Origin: VRUE01 sp963698085
GTDB taxonomy: Bacteria; Actinomycetota; Thermoleophilia; Solirubrobacterales; 70-9
DNA: 64,000 nucleotides
Assembly: GCA_963698085.1 (NCBI GenBank)
Contig: OY969122.1
Span: 1,116,001 to 1,180,000, forward strand
Direction of reading: 5' to 3'
Shown piece after piece: positions 35,166 through 45,276 of the stretch. A model generated the notes under the pieces. The model was not told the DNA's origin, made no database searches, and saw only the letters and a program-made list of their open reading frames with translations. Every line of letters begins with the position of its first letter. The stretch's first letter is position 1. Both the position numbers and the translations under genes were made by a program.

Positions 35166-36017
35166 GTGGCCACCGTCGTCTCAGATCTGAAGCTCCACTC
35201 CTCGGGCAAGGTGCGTGAGATCTACGAGTGGGAGGACGACCTGCTGATGGTCGCCTCGGACCGGATCTCGATCTACGACGTGGTGATGCCGACGCCGATC
35301 CCCGACAAGGGCAAGGTGCTCAACCGGATCTCGGAATTCTGGTTCGAGCTGACCGGCGACATCGTCCCCAACCACTTCCTCTCCGCCGACGTCCCGGAGG
35401 AAGCGATGGAACGGGGGATGCGGGTGCGGCGGCTGGAGATGTACCCGGTCGAGTGCGTCGTCCGCGGCTACCTCTCCGGCTCAGGCTGGAAGGAATACAA
35501 GGCCGGCGGCGCGGTCTGCGGGATCGAGCTGCCGCCCAACCTGCTCGAGTCCGACAAGCTGCCCGAGCCGATCTTCACCCCGGCGACCAAGGCCGAGATC
35601 GGCGACCACGATGAGAACGTCGACTTCGAGCGGGCGGCGGAGATCGTCGGCGACCGAGCGCTGCTGGAAGAGCTGCGGCGGGTCTCGATCGAGGTCTACC
35701 AGCGCGGCGCCGAGCATGCTGCCGAGCGCGGAATCATCCTCGCCGACACTAAGTTCGAGTTCGGCAGCCACGCCGGCGCCGAGGTCGTCCTCGGCGACGA
35801 GGTATTGACGCCGGACTCCTCGCGCTTCTGGCCCGCCGACCGCTACGAGCCCGGCAAGACCCAGCCCTCCTTCGACAAGCAGTTCGTGCGCGACTGGGCC
35901 GACGCGGCCGGCTGGGACCACAAGCCGCCGGCACCGGAGCTGCCGGCGGACGTGATCGAGCAGACGCGAGCCAAGTACGTCGAGGCCTATGAGCGGATCA
36001 CGGAGCGCTCCTTCTAG
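35166..36017 (+). CDS. purC: phosphoribosylaminoimidazole-succinocarboxamide synthase
   Basis: SAICAR synthetase: joins CAIR with aspartate using ATP. At 283 residues it is the longer, yeast-like type. Motifs: LKLHSSGKVREIYEWEDDLLMVASDRISIYDV at the N-terminus, VRGYLSGSGWKEY (about 100), FTPATKAEIGDHDENV (about 138), ILADTKFEFG (about 195) and LTPDSSRFWPAD (about 217). The GTG start is fixed by the leaderless promoter; the longer open frame upstream is antisense to the P450. It heads purC-purS-purQ-purL. Confidence 0.96.
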   Translation: MATVVSDLKLHSSGKVREIYEWEDDLLMVASDRISIYDVVMPTPIPDKGKVLNRISEFWFELTGDIVPNHFLSADVPEEAMERGMRVRRLEMYPVECVVRGYLSGSGWKEYKAGGAVCGIELPPNLLESDKLPEPIFTPATKAEIGDHDENVDFERAAEIVGDRALLEELRRVSIEVYQRGAEHAAERGIILADTKFEFGSHAGAEVVLGDEVLTPDSSRFWPADRYEPGKTQPSFDKQFVRDWADAAGWDHKPPAPELPADVIEQTRAKYVEAYERITERSF

Positions 36018-36033
36018 TGCGGCGGTCGGGGTA

Positions 36034-36258
36034 ATGGCGAGGGCCCGGGTTCTGATCCGGCCCAAGGAGGGGATCCTCGACCCCCAGGGCAAGGCGGTCG
36101 AGCGCGCCCTGCCGGCGCTCGGCTTCGAGGGGATCGAGCACGTGCGGGTGGGCCGCATGGTCGAGTTAGAGGCCGATGATCCAGCGAAGTTGCCCGAGCT
36201 CTGCGAGAAGCTGCTCGCCAACCCGCTGATCGAGGACTTCGAAATAGAGAGCCTTTGA
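36034..36258 (+). CDS. purS: phosphoribosylformylglycinamidine synthase subunit PurS
   Basis: Small subunit (74 residues) bridging PurQ and small-type PurL. ARARVLIRPKEGILDPQGKAVERALPALGF is the standard start, and LLANPLIEDFEIESL the standard end. ATG 36034 lies 16 bp after purC. Confidence 0.95.
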   Translation: MARARVLIRPKEGILDPQGKAVERALPALGFEGIEHVRVGRMVELEADDPAKLPELCEKLLANPLIEDFEIESL

Positions 36259-36319
36259 CGTCAGCGAATTCCGAAGACGTCAGGCGCCCCCGGACGCGAA
36301 GCGGAGGAGGCGCCGTTCA
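36259..36319 (+). other. purS-purQ spacer with short repeats
   Basis: GACGTCAG occurs twice as a direct repeat (about 36259 and 36278), and GGCGCC-containing inverted halves (about 36284 and 36307) could form a hairpin. This may reduce or modulate downstream purQ expression; no known riboswitch is recognised. Confidence 0.35.
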
Positions 36320-36988
36320 ATGATGTGGGGTGTTCTTCAATTTCCTGGTTCTTGCGACGAGCGGGACGCCCTGCACGCTTGCGAGCTGAGCGGCGAGGCA
36401 CGGCTGATCTGGCACGAAGAGCGCGACCTCGGCGGCGTTGACGCGGTTGTCATTCCCGGCGGCTTCTCCTACGGCGACTACCTCCGGGCTGGGGCGATAG
36501 CCCGCTTCTCGCCGGCGATGGAGGCGGTCGCGGAATTCGCCGCAGCCGGCGGCCCGGTGCTGGGGATCTGCAACGGCTTCCAGGTCCTCTGCGAAGCCGA
36601 CCTGCTCCCGGGCGCGCTGCTGGTCAACGAGAGCCTTCGGTTCACCTGCCGTCAGGTGGAGCTGCAAGTTGGACGATTGAGCCCCCCAGAGGGGACACAA
36701 TCGTCCATTTTGCCCGGGGATACGCTCTCGATCCCGGCCAAGCACGGCGAAGGGCGCTACTGGGCGCCGGAGGAGATGCTCGACGAGCTCGAGGCGAACG
36801 GCCAGGTGGCGTTCCGCTACGCGCCGGGGCAGAACCCGAACGGCTCGGCGCGCGACATCGCCGGCGTCCGCAATGAGGCCGGCAACGTGCTCGGCCTGAT
36901 GCCCCACCCCGAGCATGCGGTCGACGCGATGACCGGATCGACCGACGGATTGCGCATCTTCGAAGCGGTTGCGGGGGCCCTGGGATGA
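36320..36988 (+). CDS. purQ: phosphoribosylformylglycinamidine synthase subunit PurQ
   Basis: Glutaminase subunit that feeds ammonia to PurL. A class I amidotransferase of 222 residues: VVIPGGFSYGDYLRAG (about 43), nucleophile Cys84 in LGICNGFQ, and His-Glu in MPHPEHAVD (about 195). Residues about 117-130 (GRLSPPEGTQSS) replace the usual variable loop and are encoded by a palindrome. It overlaps purL by 4 bp. Confidence 0.95.
   Translation: MMWGVLQFPGSCDERDALHACELSGEARLIWHEERDLGGVDAVVIPGGFSYGDYLRAGAIARFSPAMEAVAEFAAAGGPVLGICNGFQVLCEADLLPGALLVNESLRFTCRQVELQVGRLSPPEGTQSSILPGDTLSIPAKHGEGRYWAPEEMLDELEANGQVAFRYAPGQNPNGSARDIAGVRNEAGNVLGLMPHPEHAVDAMTGSTDGLRIFEAVAGALG
36671..36706. repeat. palindrome inside purQ
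   Basis: GGACGATTG (36671-36679) and CAATCGTCC (36698-36706) with an inner CCCC/GGGG pair. It is AT-richer than its surroundings and encodes a variable loop. Arms of only 9 bp could arise by chance. Confidence 0.45.
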
Positions 36989-39252
36989 CCCCGGCCGGCG
37001 CGGACGCGGGAGTGGGCGGCGGTCCATCTCTGACTCCTCCGCCGCCCACGGGAGCAGAGCAGCCGGCCGCGTATGAGGTACTCGGCCTCAAAGAGGCCGA
37101 GTACCACCTGATCTGCGAGAAGCTCGGACGCGAGCCGAACGGGGTCGAGCTAGCGATGTTCAGCTTGCTCTGGTCCGAGCACTGCGCCTACAAGCACTCG
37201 CGCAAGCTATTGCGCCGGCTGCCGACCGAGGGTGAGCGGGTCGTGATGGGACCTGGCGAGAACGCCGGCGCTGTCGACGTCGGCGAGGGCTACGCCGTCG
37301 CCTTCAAGGTCGAGTCCCACAACCACCCCAGCGCGGTCGAGCCCTTCCAGGGGGCGGCGACCGGGGTCGGCGGCATCCTCCGCGACGTCTTCGCCCTCGG
37401 CGCGCGGCCGATCGCGATCCTGGACTCGCTGCGCTTCGGCGAGCTCGACTCGGTCCGCTCGCGCCACCTGCTCGACGGCGCCGTGCGCGGGATCGGCCAC
37501 TACGGCAACTCGATCGGCGTGCCGAATGTTGGCGGCGAGATCTACTTCGAGGCTCCCTACGAGCACAACTGCCTGGTCAACGCGATGTGCGTCGGGATCG
37601 CGCGGCAGGATGAGATGGTGCGCGCCGCAGCCGCCGGGGTCGGCAACGCGGCCGTGCTGATGGGCGCATCGACCGGGCGCGACGGCATCGGCGGCGCCTC
37701 GGTGCTCGCCTCGGCTGAGCTAGGCGACGGCGACGAGGCGAAGCGGCCGACGGTGCAGATCGGCGACCCGTTCGAGGAGTCGAAGCTGCTCGAGTGCTGC
37801 CTGGAGCTGCTGGCGAGGGGACTGCTTGTCTCGCTGCAGGACCTCGGCGCAGCCGGCCTCACCTCCTCGGCCAGCGAGATGGCCTCGGCCGGCGGAGTCG
37901 GGATCGACATCGACGTGGCGCGGGTGCCGCTGCGCGAGGCCGACATGGAGCCCTTCGAGATCATGGTCTCCGAGTCGCAGGAGCGGATGCTGGCGGTGGT
38001 CGAGCCGGCGAGGGTCGCCGAGGTGATCGCGGTCTGCGAGAAATGGCAGACCGGGGCGGCGGAGATCGGCACCATCACCGACAACGGCCAGATGCGGATT
38101 CTGCGTGACGGCGAGGTCGTCGGCGAGATGCCGGTCGAGGCGCTGGTCGACGGCTGTCCGCTGTATGACCTTGAGCCGGCCGAGCCGGAGGGATGGATCT
38201 ACGGCAACCAGGCGACGCTCGACGCGGACGCCTCAGCGGAGGAGACCCTGCTCACCCTGCTCGCCTCGCCCAGCATCGCCTCCAAGCGCTGGGCCTTCGA
38301 GCAGTACGACTCGATCGTCGGCTCGCGCACGGCGCGGCGGCCGGAGAGGGCCGACGCAGCGGTGCTGGCGATCCCCGAGGCAGACCGCGGGATCGCGATC
38401 TCGATCGACGGCAACGGCCGCCGGGTCGCCTGCGACCCCTATGCGGGCACGGTCGAGGCGGTGCTCGAGTGCGCCCAGAACCTAGCCTGCGCCGGCGCTG
38501 AGCCGCTCGGCCTGACCAACTGCCTCAACTTCGGCAACCCGGAGAAGCCGGGTCCAGCCTGGCAACTCGACCGCTCGGTCAGCGGCCTCGCCGACGCCTG
38601 CGAGGCGCTCGGCGTGCCGGTCGTCGGCGGCAACGTCTCCCTCTACAACGAGGGGCCGGAAGGCCCGATCTACCCCACCCCGGTGGTAGGCATGGTCGGC
38701 GAGTTGCCAGATCCGAACCTCGCCCCGCCGAGCGCTTTTGCAAAGCAGGGCGACGCGGTCGCCCTGCTCGGCCCGTTCGAACCGTCGCTTGCCGGCTCTG
38801 AGCTGGCGAAGCGGCGCGGCGAGCTGGGTCCCGGACTCCCCCAGCCCGACATCGCCGCCGTCGAGGCCGCCTGTGCCGCGATCCGAAAAGCCGTCCGCGC
38901 CGGGGTGCTTGCCTCCGCCCACGACGTCAGCGATGGCGGCCTCGCCTGCGCTCTTGCCGAGACGGCGATCGGCTCCGGGCTCGGTTGCCGAGTCGACGTT
39001 CAGCACCTGCGCGAGCGTGGCTGCTCGCCGGAGGAGGCGCTGTTCGGCGAGAGCCCGGGTGGCTTCCTCATCAGCGGCGAGCGCCAGAAGCTTGAGAGCC
39101 TCGCCGGCGAGGGCGTCGCCGTCCTCTACCTCGGCACGGTCGGCGGCGAGGGCGTCGAAATCGCCGCCGGCGACCGCAGCATTGCGATCGACCTGGGCGC
39201 CGCTCGAGACGCCTGGTGCTCGCTCGGCGAGCGCCTCGATCGACCTGAGTAG
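36985..39252 (+). CDS. purL: phosphoribosylformylglycinamidine synthase subunit PurL
   Basis: Small-type FGAM synthase, 755 residues, working with PurS and PurQ. Recognisable segments: MFSLLWSEHCAYKHSR (about 53), the nucleotide loop VMGPGENAGAVDVG, FKVESHNHPSAVEPFQGAATGVGGI (about 108), VGGNVSLYNE (about 550) and AHDVSDGGLACALAE (about 650). The N-terminus has a short Gly/Pro-rich extension of about 25 residues before the core. The duplicated AIRS-like halves are complete. Confidence 0.97.
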   Translation: MTPAGADAGVGGGPSLTPPPPTGAEQPAAYEVLGLKEAEYHLICEKLGREPNGVELAMFSLLWSEHCAYKHSRKLLRRLPTEGERVVMGPGENAGAVDVGEGYAVAFKVESHNHPSAVEPFQGAATGVGGILRDVFALGARPIAILDSLRFGELDSVRSRHLLDGAVRGIGHYGNSIGVPNVGGEIYFEAPYEHNCLVNAMCVGIARQDEMVRAAAAGVGNAAVLMGASTGRDGIGGASVLASAELGDGDEAKRPTVQIGDPFEESKLLECCLELLARGLLVSLQDLGAAGLTSSASEMASAGGVGIDIDVARVPLREADMEPFEIMVSESQERMLAVVEPARVAEVIAVCEKWQTGAAEIGTITDNGQMRILRDGEVVGEMPVEALVDGCPLYDLEPAEPEGWIYGNQATLDADASAEETLLTLLASPSIASKRWAFEQYDSIVGSRTARRPERADAAVLAIPEADRGIAISIDGNGRRVACDPYAGTVEAVLECAQNLACAGAEPLGLTNCLNFGNPEKPGPAWQLDRSVSGLADACEALGVPVVGGNVSLYNEGPEGPIYPTPVVGMVGELPDPNLAPPSAFAKQGDAVALLGPFEPSLAGSELAKRRGELGPGLPQPDIAAVEAACAAIRKAVRAGVLASAHDVSDGGLACALAETAIGSGLGCRVDVQHLRERGCSPEEALFGESPGGFLISGERQKLESLAGEGVAVLYLGTVGGEGVEIAAGDRSIAIDLGAARDAWCSLGERLDRPE

Positions 39253-39268
39253 CGCTCGAGCTCTCCGC

Positions 39269-39547
39269 TCAGCGGTAGGCGCCGCGGTGCGTGCGGTCGC
39301 CGGCGATCAGGCGATAGAGAAAGAGCAGGAGCAGGGAGCCGCCGATCGCGATCAGCCAGGTGCCGATGTCGAAGAACTCATCGATGTCGCCGATATCGAG
39401 GGCGCTGGCGATCAACCCGCCCACAAGGGCACCGGCAATCCCGATCAGCATCGTGACGATGATGCCGCCTGGATCCTCCCCGGGCATGATCAGCTTCGCG
39501 ATCGCACCGGCGAGCAGTCCGAGCACGATCCATCCGATGATCCCCAT
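39269..39547 (-). CDS. GlsB/YeaQ/YmgE-family stress membrane protein
   Basis: A 92-residue transglycosylase-associated family protein with three hydrophobic helices: MGIIGWIVLGLLAGAIAKLIMPG, GIIVTMLIGIAGALVGGLIASAL and WLIAIGGSLLLLFLYRLIAG. The family is linked to general stress, with no enzymatic function established. The ATG at 39547 is chosen because AGGAG lies seven bases upstream; TTG 39553 would be too close. Convergent with purL. Confidence 0.9.
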   Translation of the reverse strand: MGIIGWIVLGLLAGAIAKLIMPGEDPGGIIVTMLIGIAGALVGGLIASALDIGDIDEFFDIGTWLIAIGGSLLLLFLYRLIAGDRTHRGAYR

Positions 39548-39630
39548 GAGCAACTCCTTTCCCTGTTGACGCTTGTCCAGCGCCCATCTACCCCTGGCCG
39601 GGCCGACCGAAACTGAAACGGTGGCGTTGC

Positions 39631-40536
39631 TCAGCGCTCGCAGCCGCGGATACGGTCAAAGCCAGCGCCGCCGAAGCAGAGGTCGGATCCCCGCCCGCCC
39701 CTGAGACGGTCGCTGCCGCGGTTGCCGAAGAGGAGGTCGTTGCCCGGATTGCCGGCGACGAGGTCGCGGCCGGGTCCGCCGTTGAGGCGGTCCGCTCCGA
39801 CGCCGCCGAAAACGCGATCAGCCGCGGACCCCGCGACGGCGCGATCGCGGCCGCTGCCGGTGCAGATCAGGTCGCGGCCGGCGAGGCCGAAGATCGAGTC
39901 GTTGCCCTCCAGGCTGGCGATCACGTCAGGGCCACCGGTGCCGACCAGGCGATCGGATTTCGGCGTGCCGGTGAGGGTCGCCTGGAGGCCGCGGCAGCTC
40001 GACACAAGCGGCGGTGCGGTCACCGTCGTCGACACCTCAGCCCGGTCGTTGGCCTCGACCGGATCGCTCTCGACGCTGTCGACGGAAACGGAGTTCTCGA
40101 TCGTGCCCTCTCTCCGTGGCCGCACCTGGAGGGTTACCGTGACGGCGTTGGCTTGAGTCGGGTCGGCCGCCAGATTGCCGGTCTCGCAGGTGACGGTCCT
40201 GCCTTTGCGCGCGCAGCTGCCGCTGCTCGCCGCGGCCGAGACGTACTCCACCTGCCTCGGGAGCCGGTCGGTGACGGTCACCCCCGTCGCCCCCTGCGGC
40301 CCCAGGTTCGCGACCTTGATCGCGTAGGTCAAAGTCGAGCCGGCGGCGATCGGATCGAAGTCGTCGTCCTTGCTGACCGAGAGGTCCGCGATATCGCCGG
40401 GCGCGGTCTCAGCCGGCGGCGCATAGAGCAGCACGACCGCGAGGCCGGCGAGGGCCAGGAGGGTGACGGGCGCCTGCCATCGAGCTCTCGATCGCACGCG
40501 CTCTCGATACCCGCAGAGGTCATGCTCAAACGGCAT
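39631..40536 (-). CDS. secreted DUF11 protein with C-terminal RTX-like calcium-binding repeats
   Basis: A 301-residue exported protein: signal/anchor segment (VTLLALAGLAVVLLYAPPAETA, about 24-45), a DUF11 beta-sandwich (YAIKVANLGPQGATGVTVTDRLP, about 70-92), then nine-residue repeats of the GGxGxD kind (GGVGADRLNGGPGRDLVAGNPGNDLLFGN and following, about 225-300), ending FDRIRGCER. RTX repeats fold on binding calcium outside the cell. A surface or secreted structural role is likely; no type I secretion genes are nearby. Confidence 0.82.
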   Translation of the reverse strand: MPFEHDLCGYRERVRSRARWQAPVTLLALAGLAVVLLYAPPAETAPGDIADLSVSKDDDFDPIAAGSTLTYAIKVANLGPQGATGVTVTDRLPRQVEYVSAAASSGSCARKGRTVTCETGNLAADPTQANAVTVTLQVRPRREGTIENSVSVDSVESDPVEANDRAEVSTTVTAPPLVSSCRGLQATLTGTPKSDRLVGTGGPDVIASLEGNDSIFGLAGRDLICTGSGRDRAVAGSAADRVFGGVGADRLNGGPGRDLVAGNPGNDLLFGNRGSDRLRGGRGSDLCFGGAGFDRIRGCER

Positions 40537-40637
40537 CCGCGGCCACTCTCACCCCGTTTAAGAACGCCGCATCCGGGCATTTCCTTCTGTGCACCCTGTG
40601 ACCCCGGATGGCAGGGGTGAGTGATGGAGGAAAGAGA

Positions 40638-41918
40638 GTGACACCACGGGCGGCGACTTCAGCCCTGCTTTGCCTGGGGGCGACGGTGCTGGCGGTCGCC
40701 GTCCTTGGTGGTTGCGGTGATAGCTCGGAGGGCTCGGAGTCGCGCACGCTGAGCTGGTTCGTCGCGATCCAGCCGGGCGGCACGATCGAGGAAGTATCCA
40801 AACGCTGCTCGGAAGAATCGAAAGGCCGCTACGAGGTCGAACCCGAATTCCTGCCGACCGAAGCGAGCCAGCAGCGCGAACAGCTGGTGCGCCGGCTCGG
40901 CGCCGATGACCCCTCGATCGACATCGTCGGCATGGACGTGATCTGGACCGGCGAGTTCGCCAACGCCGGCTGGGTCGAGGAGTGGACCGGCCCACTGAAA
41001 GAGCAGGTCATCAAAGGGGTGTTCCCCGGGGTGATCGAAACGGCCTCCTTCGAGAACGGGCTGTACGCGGCCCCGTTCAACACCAACACGCAGCTGCTCT
41101 GGTACCGCAAAGACCTGGTGCCGAAACCGCCGCGGACCTGGGACGGGATGATCGACCAAGCCGAAGAGCTGGGCCGCGCGAACGCGGGCACGATCCAGAT
41201 CCAAGCCAACCGCTACGAGGGCTTCACGGTCTGGGCCAACGCGCTGATCGAGAGCGCTGGCACGCAAATCCTCTCCGGACCTGAATCGGTCGAACTGGCC
41301 GAAGGCCCGACGGTGCGGGCGCTGGAAGTGATGGGTCGCTTTGCCAATTCCTCGGCCGCGCCGACCGGTCTTTCGACCTCTACCGAGGACACCTCACGGC
41401 TCGCCTTCGAGGCGGGCGACTCGGCCTTCATGACCAACTACACCTTCGCCTACGCGAGCGCCCAGGCCGAAGCGCCCGAAATTGGCAAAAAAATGGGCTA
41501 CGCCCGCTTCCCCCGCATCGACGCCAACAGGCCGAGCAAACCGCCGCTGGGCGGGTTCAACCTCGCCGTCAGCGCCTTCTCGGAGAACAAGGACATCGCC
41601 TTCGAGGCGGCAGCCTGCCTGGCGAACGGGAAGAGCCAGTTGACGGCGACGAAACTCGACGGGCTGCCGCCCTCGCGCTCCGACCTCTACTCGACCAAAA
41701 CCGTGACCGAGGCGTATCCGGGCTTCGCCAAGCTGGTGCAGAAATCGATCGAGGATGCGGGGCCGCGCCCAAGCACCGCCGCCTACCAGGACGTCAGCCT
41801 CGCGGTGCAGCGCTCGCTGCACCCGCCGAGCAAGATCGACCCGGCCGACGCGCAGTCGGTCTACGAGGAACTGCGCTCGAACCTCGAAGACGCGGTCAAG
41901 CGGGAAGGACTGCTGTGA
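40638..41918 (+). CDS. sugar ABC transporter substrate-binding lipoprotein (LpqY-like)
   Basis: 426 residues: lipoprotein signal with lipobox VAVLGGC (about 19-25), then a family 1 solute-binding fold with IDIVGMDVIWTGEFANAGWVEEW, YAAPFNTNTQLLWYRKDLV (about 145) and LGGFNLAVSAFSENKD (about 310). It probably binds a disaccharide such as trehalose or maltose. GTG 40638 is preferred for its GGAGGAAAG site; ATG 40608 would add ten residues. It is followed by two permeases and an ATPase, so the importer is complete. Confidence 0.9.
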   Translation: MTPRAATSALLCLGATVLAVAVLGGCGDSSEGSESRTLSWFVAIQPGGTIEEVSKRCSEESKGRYEVEPEFLPTEASQQREQLVRRLGADDPSIDIVGMDVIWTGEFANAGWVEEWTGPLKEQVIKGVFPGVIETASFENGLYAAPFNTNTQLLWYRKDLVPKPPRTWDGMIDQAEELGRANAGTIQIQANRYEGFTVWANALIESAGTQILSGPESVELAEGPTVRALEVMGRFANSSAAPTGLSTSTEDTSRLAFEAGDSAFMTNYTFAYASAQAEAPEIGKKMGYARFPRIDANRPSKPPLGGFNLAVSAFSENKDIAFEAAACLANGKSQLTATKLDGLPPSRSDLYSTKTVTEAYPGFAKLVQKSIEDAGPRPSTAAYQDVSLAVQRSLHPPSKIDPADAQSVYEELRSNLEDAVKREGLL

Positions 41919-42799
41919 GCGAGCGCACCCGATCCGAGCACCGCCTCGCCTGGATGCTCTGCGCGCCGGCGGTGATCGCGATGCTCGCCGTCACCGCCTA
42001 CCCGATCATCTACGCCGTCGTCCTCTCGCTGCAGCAGATCGACCTGCGCTTCCCCGATGAGGGCGGCTTTGTCGGCCTCGACAACTACGCCTCGGTGCTC
42101 AGCTCCGACCTCTGGTGGACCGACGTCTTCAACACCGTCTTCCTCACCTTGGTCTCGGTCTCGATCGAGCTGGTGCTGGGGATGATCATCGCCCTGGTCA
42201 TGTACCGGGCGATATTCGGGCGCGGCGTGATCCGCACCGCGGTGCTGATCCCCTACGGAATCATCACCGTCGTCGCTGCCTTCTCCTGGCAGTTTGCCTT
42301 CGCCCCCGACAGCGGCTTCGTCAACAACCTGCCGCTGATCGACGACGAAATGGACTGGTTCGGCGAGCGCTTCAGCTCCTTCGCCGTGATCATCATGGCC
42401 GAGGTTTGGAAGACGACGCCCTTCATGGCGTTGCTGCTCTTGGCCGGGCTGGTGACGATCGACAGCCAGCTGTATGAGGCGGCGAAGGTCGATGGCGCCA
42501 CCGCCTGGCAGCGCTTCACCCGCATCACCCTGCCGCTGATGAAGCCGGCGATCCTCGTCGCGCTGCTCTTCCGCACGCTCGACGCCTTCCGCGTCTTCGA
42601 CACGATCTTCATCATGACCGCCGGTGCGCAGGACACCGAATCGGTCTCGATCCTCGGCTTCAACCAACTGATCTCACGGCTCAACCTGGGCCTCGGCTCG
42701 GCCGTCTCGGTGCTGATCTTCGTCTGCGTCCTGCTGATCGCCACCTTCTACGTGCGCGTGCTGGGAACCAGGGTCGAGGAAGGGCGACCGGGGAGCTGA
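41915..42799 (+). CDS. sugar ABC transporter permease (MalF/SugA-like)
   Basis: A 294-residue inner-membrane permease with six predicted helices. The EAA loop for ATPase docking is YEAAKVDGATAWQRFTRITLPLMKPAI (about 187-213). The first helix begins AWMLCAPAVIAMLAVTAYPIIYAV. It overlaps the binding-protein gene by 4 bp (GTGA) and lies 2 bp before the second permease. Confidence 0.92.
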   Translation: MSERTRSEHRLAWMLCAPAVIAMLAVTAYPIIYAVVLSLQQIDLRFPDEGGFVGLDNYASVLSSDLWWTDVFNTVFLTLVSVSIELVLGMIIALVMYRAIFGRGVIRTAVLIPYGIITVVAAFSWQFAFAPDSGFVNNLPLIDDEMDWFGERFSSFAVIIMAEVWKTTPFMALLLLAGLVTIDSQLYEAAKVDGATAWQRFTRITLPLMKPAILVALLFRTLDAFRVFDTIFIMTAGAQDTESVSILGFNQLISRLNLGLGSAVSVLIFVCVLLIATFYVRVLGTRVEEGRPGS

Positions 42800-42801
42800 C
42801 G

Positions 42802-43644
42802 ATGGAACGTGGAAGCCGCGAATACGTCCTCTGGAGCATCGGCATCGTCGTCGTGCTCGCCTTCGCGCTGATCCCGGTGATCTGGCTGATCTCGCTCTCG
42901 CTGAAGCCGACCGAAGCCGTCGCCGACGGCCGCTTCATCCCCAGCGAGATCTCCTTCGAAAACTACGAGACCCTGTTCGAAGGCGGGATCGACGACAGCC
43001 CCTTCATCAAACCGCTGATCAACTCGATCCTGATCGCGCTCTCGACCACGGTGATCTCGATCGTCCTCGCCTCCTTCGCCGCCTACGCAATCGCCCGGCT
43101 CGAATTCCCCGGCAAGCGATTGATCCTCGCCGGAGCGCTGGCGATCGCGATGTTCCCGCCGATCTCGACGATCGGGCCGCTCTTCGACATGTGGCGCACG
43201 CTCGGGCTCTACGACACCTATCCGGGGCTGATCATCCCCTACCTGACCTTCTCGCTGCCGCTGGCGATCTACGCCCTCACCGCCTTCTTCCGCGAGATTC
43301 CCTGGGAGCTCGAGCAGGCGGCCCAGGTCGACGGCGCGACGCCCTTCCAGGCCTTCCGCAAGGTGATCGTGCCGCTCGCGGCGCCGGGCATGTTCACGGC
43401 GGCGATCCTCGTCTTCATCTTCGCCTGGAACGACTTCCTCTTCGCGATCTCGCTGACGTCCTCGGATGCATCGCGGACCGTGCCGGCGGCACTCGCCTTC
43501 TTCACCGGCGAGTCCTCGTTCACCGAACCGACGGGCAGCATCGCGGCCGCTGCCGTCGTCGTGACCGTGCCGATCATCGTCTTCGTCCTGTTCTTCCAGC
43601 GCCGCATCGTCTCCGGCCTGACGGCGGGAGCGGTCAAGGGATAA
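42802..43644 (+). CDS. sugar ABC transporter permease (MalG/SugB-like)
   Basis: A 280-residue permease paired with the preceding gene. N-terminal helix VLWSIGIVVVLAFALIPVIWLISLSL, KPTEAV following as usual for MalG types, and the EAA loop EQAAQVDGATPFQAFRKVIVPLAAPGM (about 172-198). It ends in a cytoplasmic FFQRRIVSGLTAGAVKG, the standard MalG-type C-terminus. Confidence 0.92.
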   Translation: MERGSREYVLWSIGIVVVLAFALIPVIWLISLSLKPTEAVADGRFIPSEISFENYETLFEGGIDDSPFIKPLINSILIALSTTVISIVLASFAAYAIARLEFPGKRLILAGALAIAMFPPISTIGPLFDMWRTLGLYDTYPGLIIPYLTFSLPLAIYALTAFFREIPWELEQAAQVDGATPFQAFRKVIVPLAAPGMFTAAILVFIFAWNDFLFAISLTSSDASRTVPAALAFFTGESSFTEPTGSIAAAAVVVTVPIIVFVLFFQRRIVSGLTAGAVKG

Positions 43645-43653
43645 GGAGAGCCC

Positions 43654-44859
<1,206 letters not shown>

Positions 44860-45165
44860 CGGCACCAGACAACAGGGCGGCGATCGCGGCGAAGAGGTAG
44901 GCGCTGTCGGAGACGGCGAGGGCGAGGGCGTCGGCGAGCGTGGCGGGATCGCCGACGATGGCGACGAGGAGCGCGGTGCCGAGCACGGCGCCGATCTGAC
45001 GGAAGGCGGCGTTAACCGCGCTGGCGGTGGCGAAGCGATCGACGGCGACGTCGCGCACGGCGGCCGAGCCGAGGGTCGGGAAGGCGAGGCAGATGCCGAT
45101 CCCCGTCAGCGTCGGCCCGGCAGCCAGAGCCCGAGCCAGTCGGGGCTCGACTCGCTGCTCGCCAG

Positions 45166-45226
45166 ACGTGCCGGTGGCACGTCCAACGGGGCCCGATCCG
45201 GGCCCGTTGCTACCCTCCCGGGGTAG
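45166..45226 (+). promoter_or_regulatory. cluster of palindromes upstream of purF
   Basis: ACGTGCC/GGCACGT (45166-45182), AACGGGGCCC/GGGCCCGTT (45185-45208) and CTACC/GGTAG (45210-45226) follow each other within 61 bp, 50 bp before purF. They could be an operator, an attenuator or terminator debris of the lost transporter. No known purine riboswitch core is recognised. Confidence 0.4.
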
Positions 45227-45276
45227 GCAGTCTGCCTGCGCGTCACGTCCTTTTTCTACCGCGAGGAACACGCGCT

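Noticed and set aside
45127..45271. First ~48 residues of the frame upstream of the MFS remnant as transporter sequence
   Set aside because: This part is antisense to the purF leader and has no hydrophobic helix or family motif.
45127..45276. Purine riboswitch before purF
   Set aside because: Palindromes are present, but I do not recognise the conserved junction or pseudoknot of known purine, PRPP or guanidine classes.
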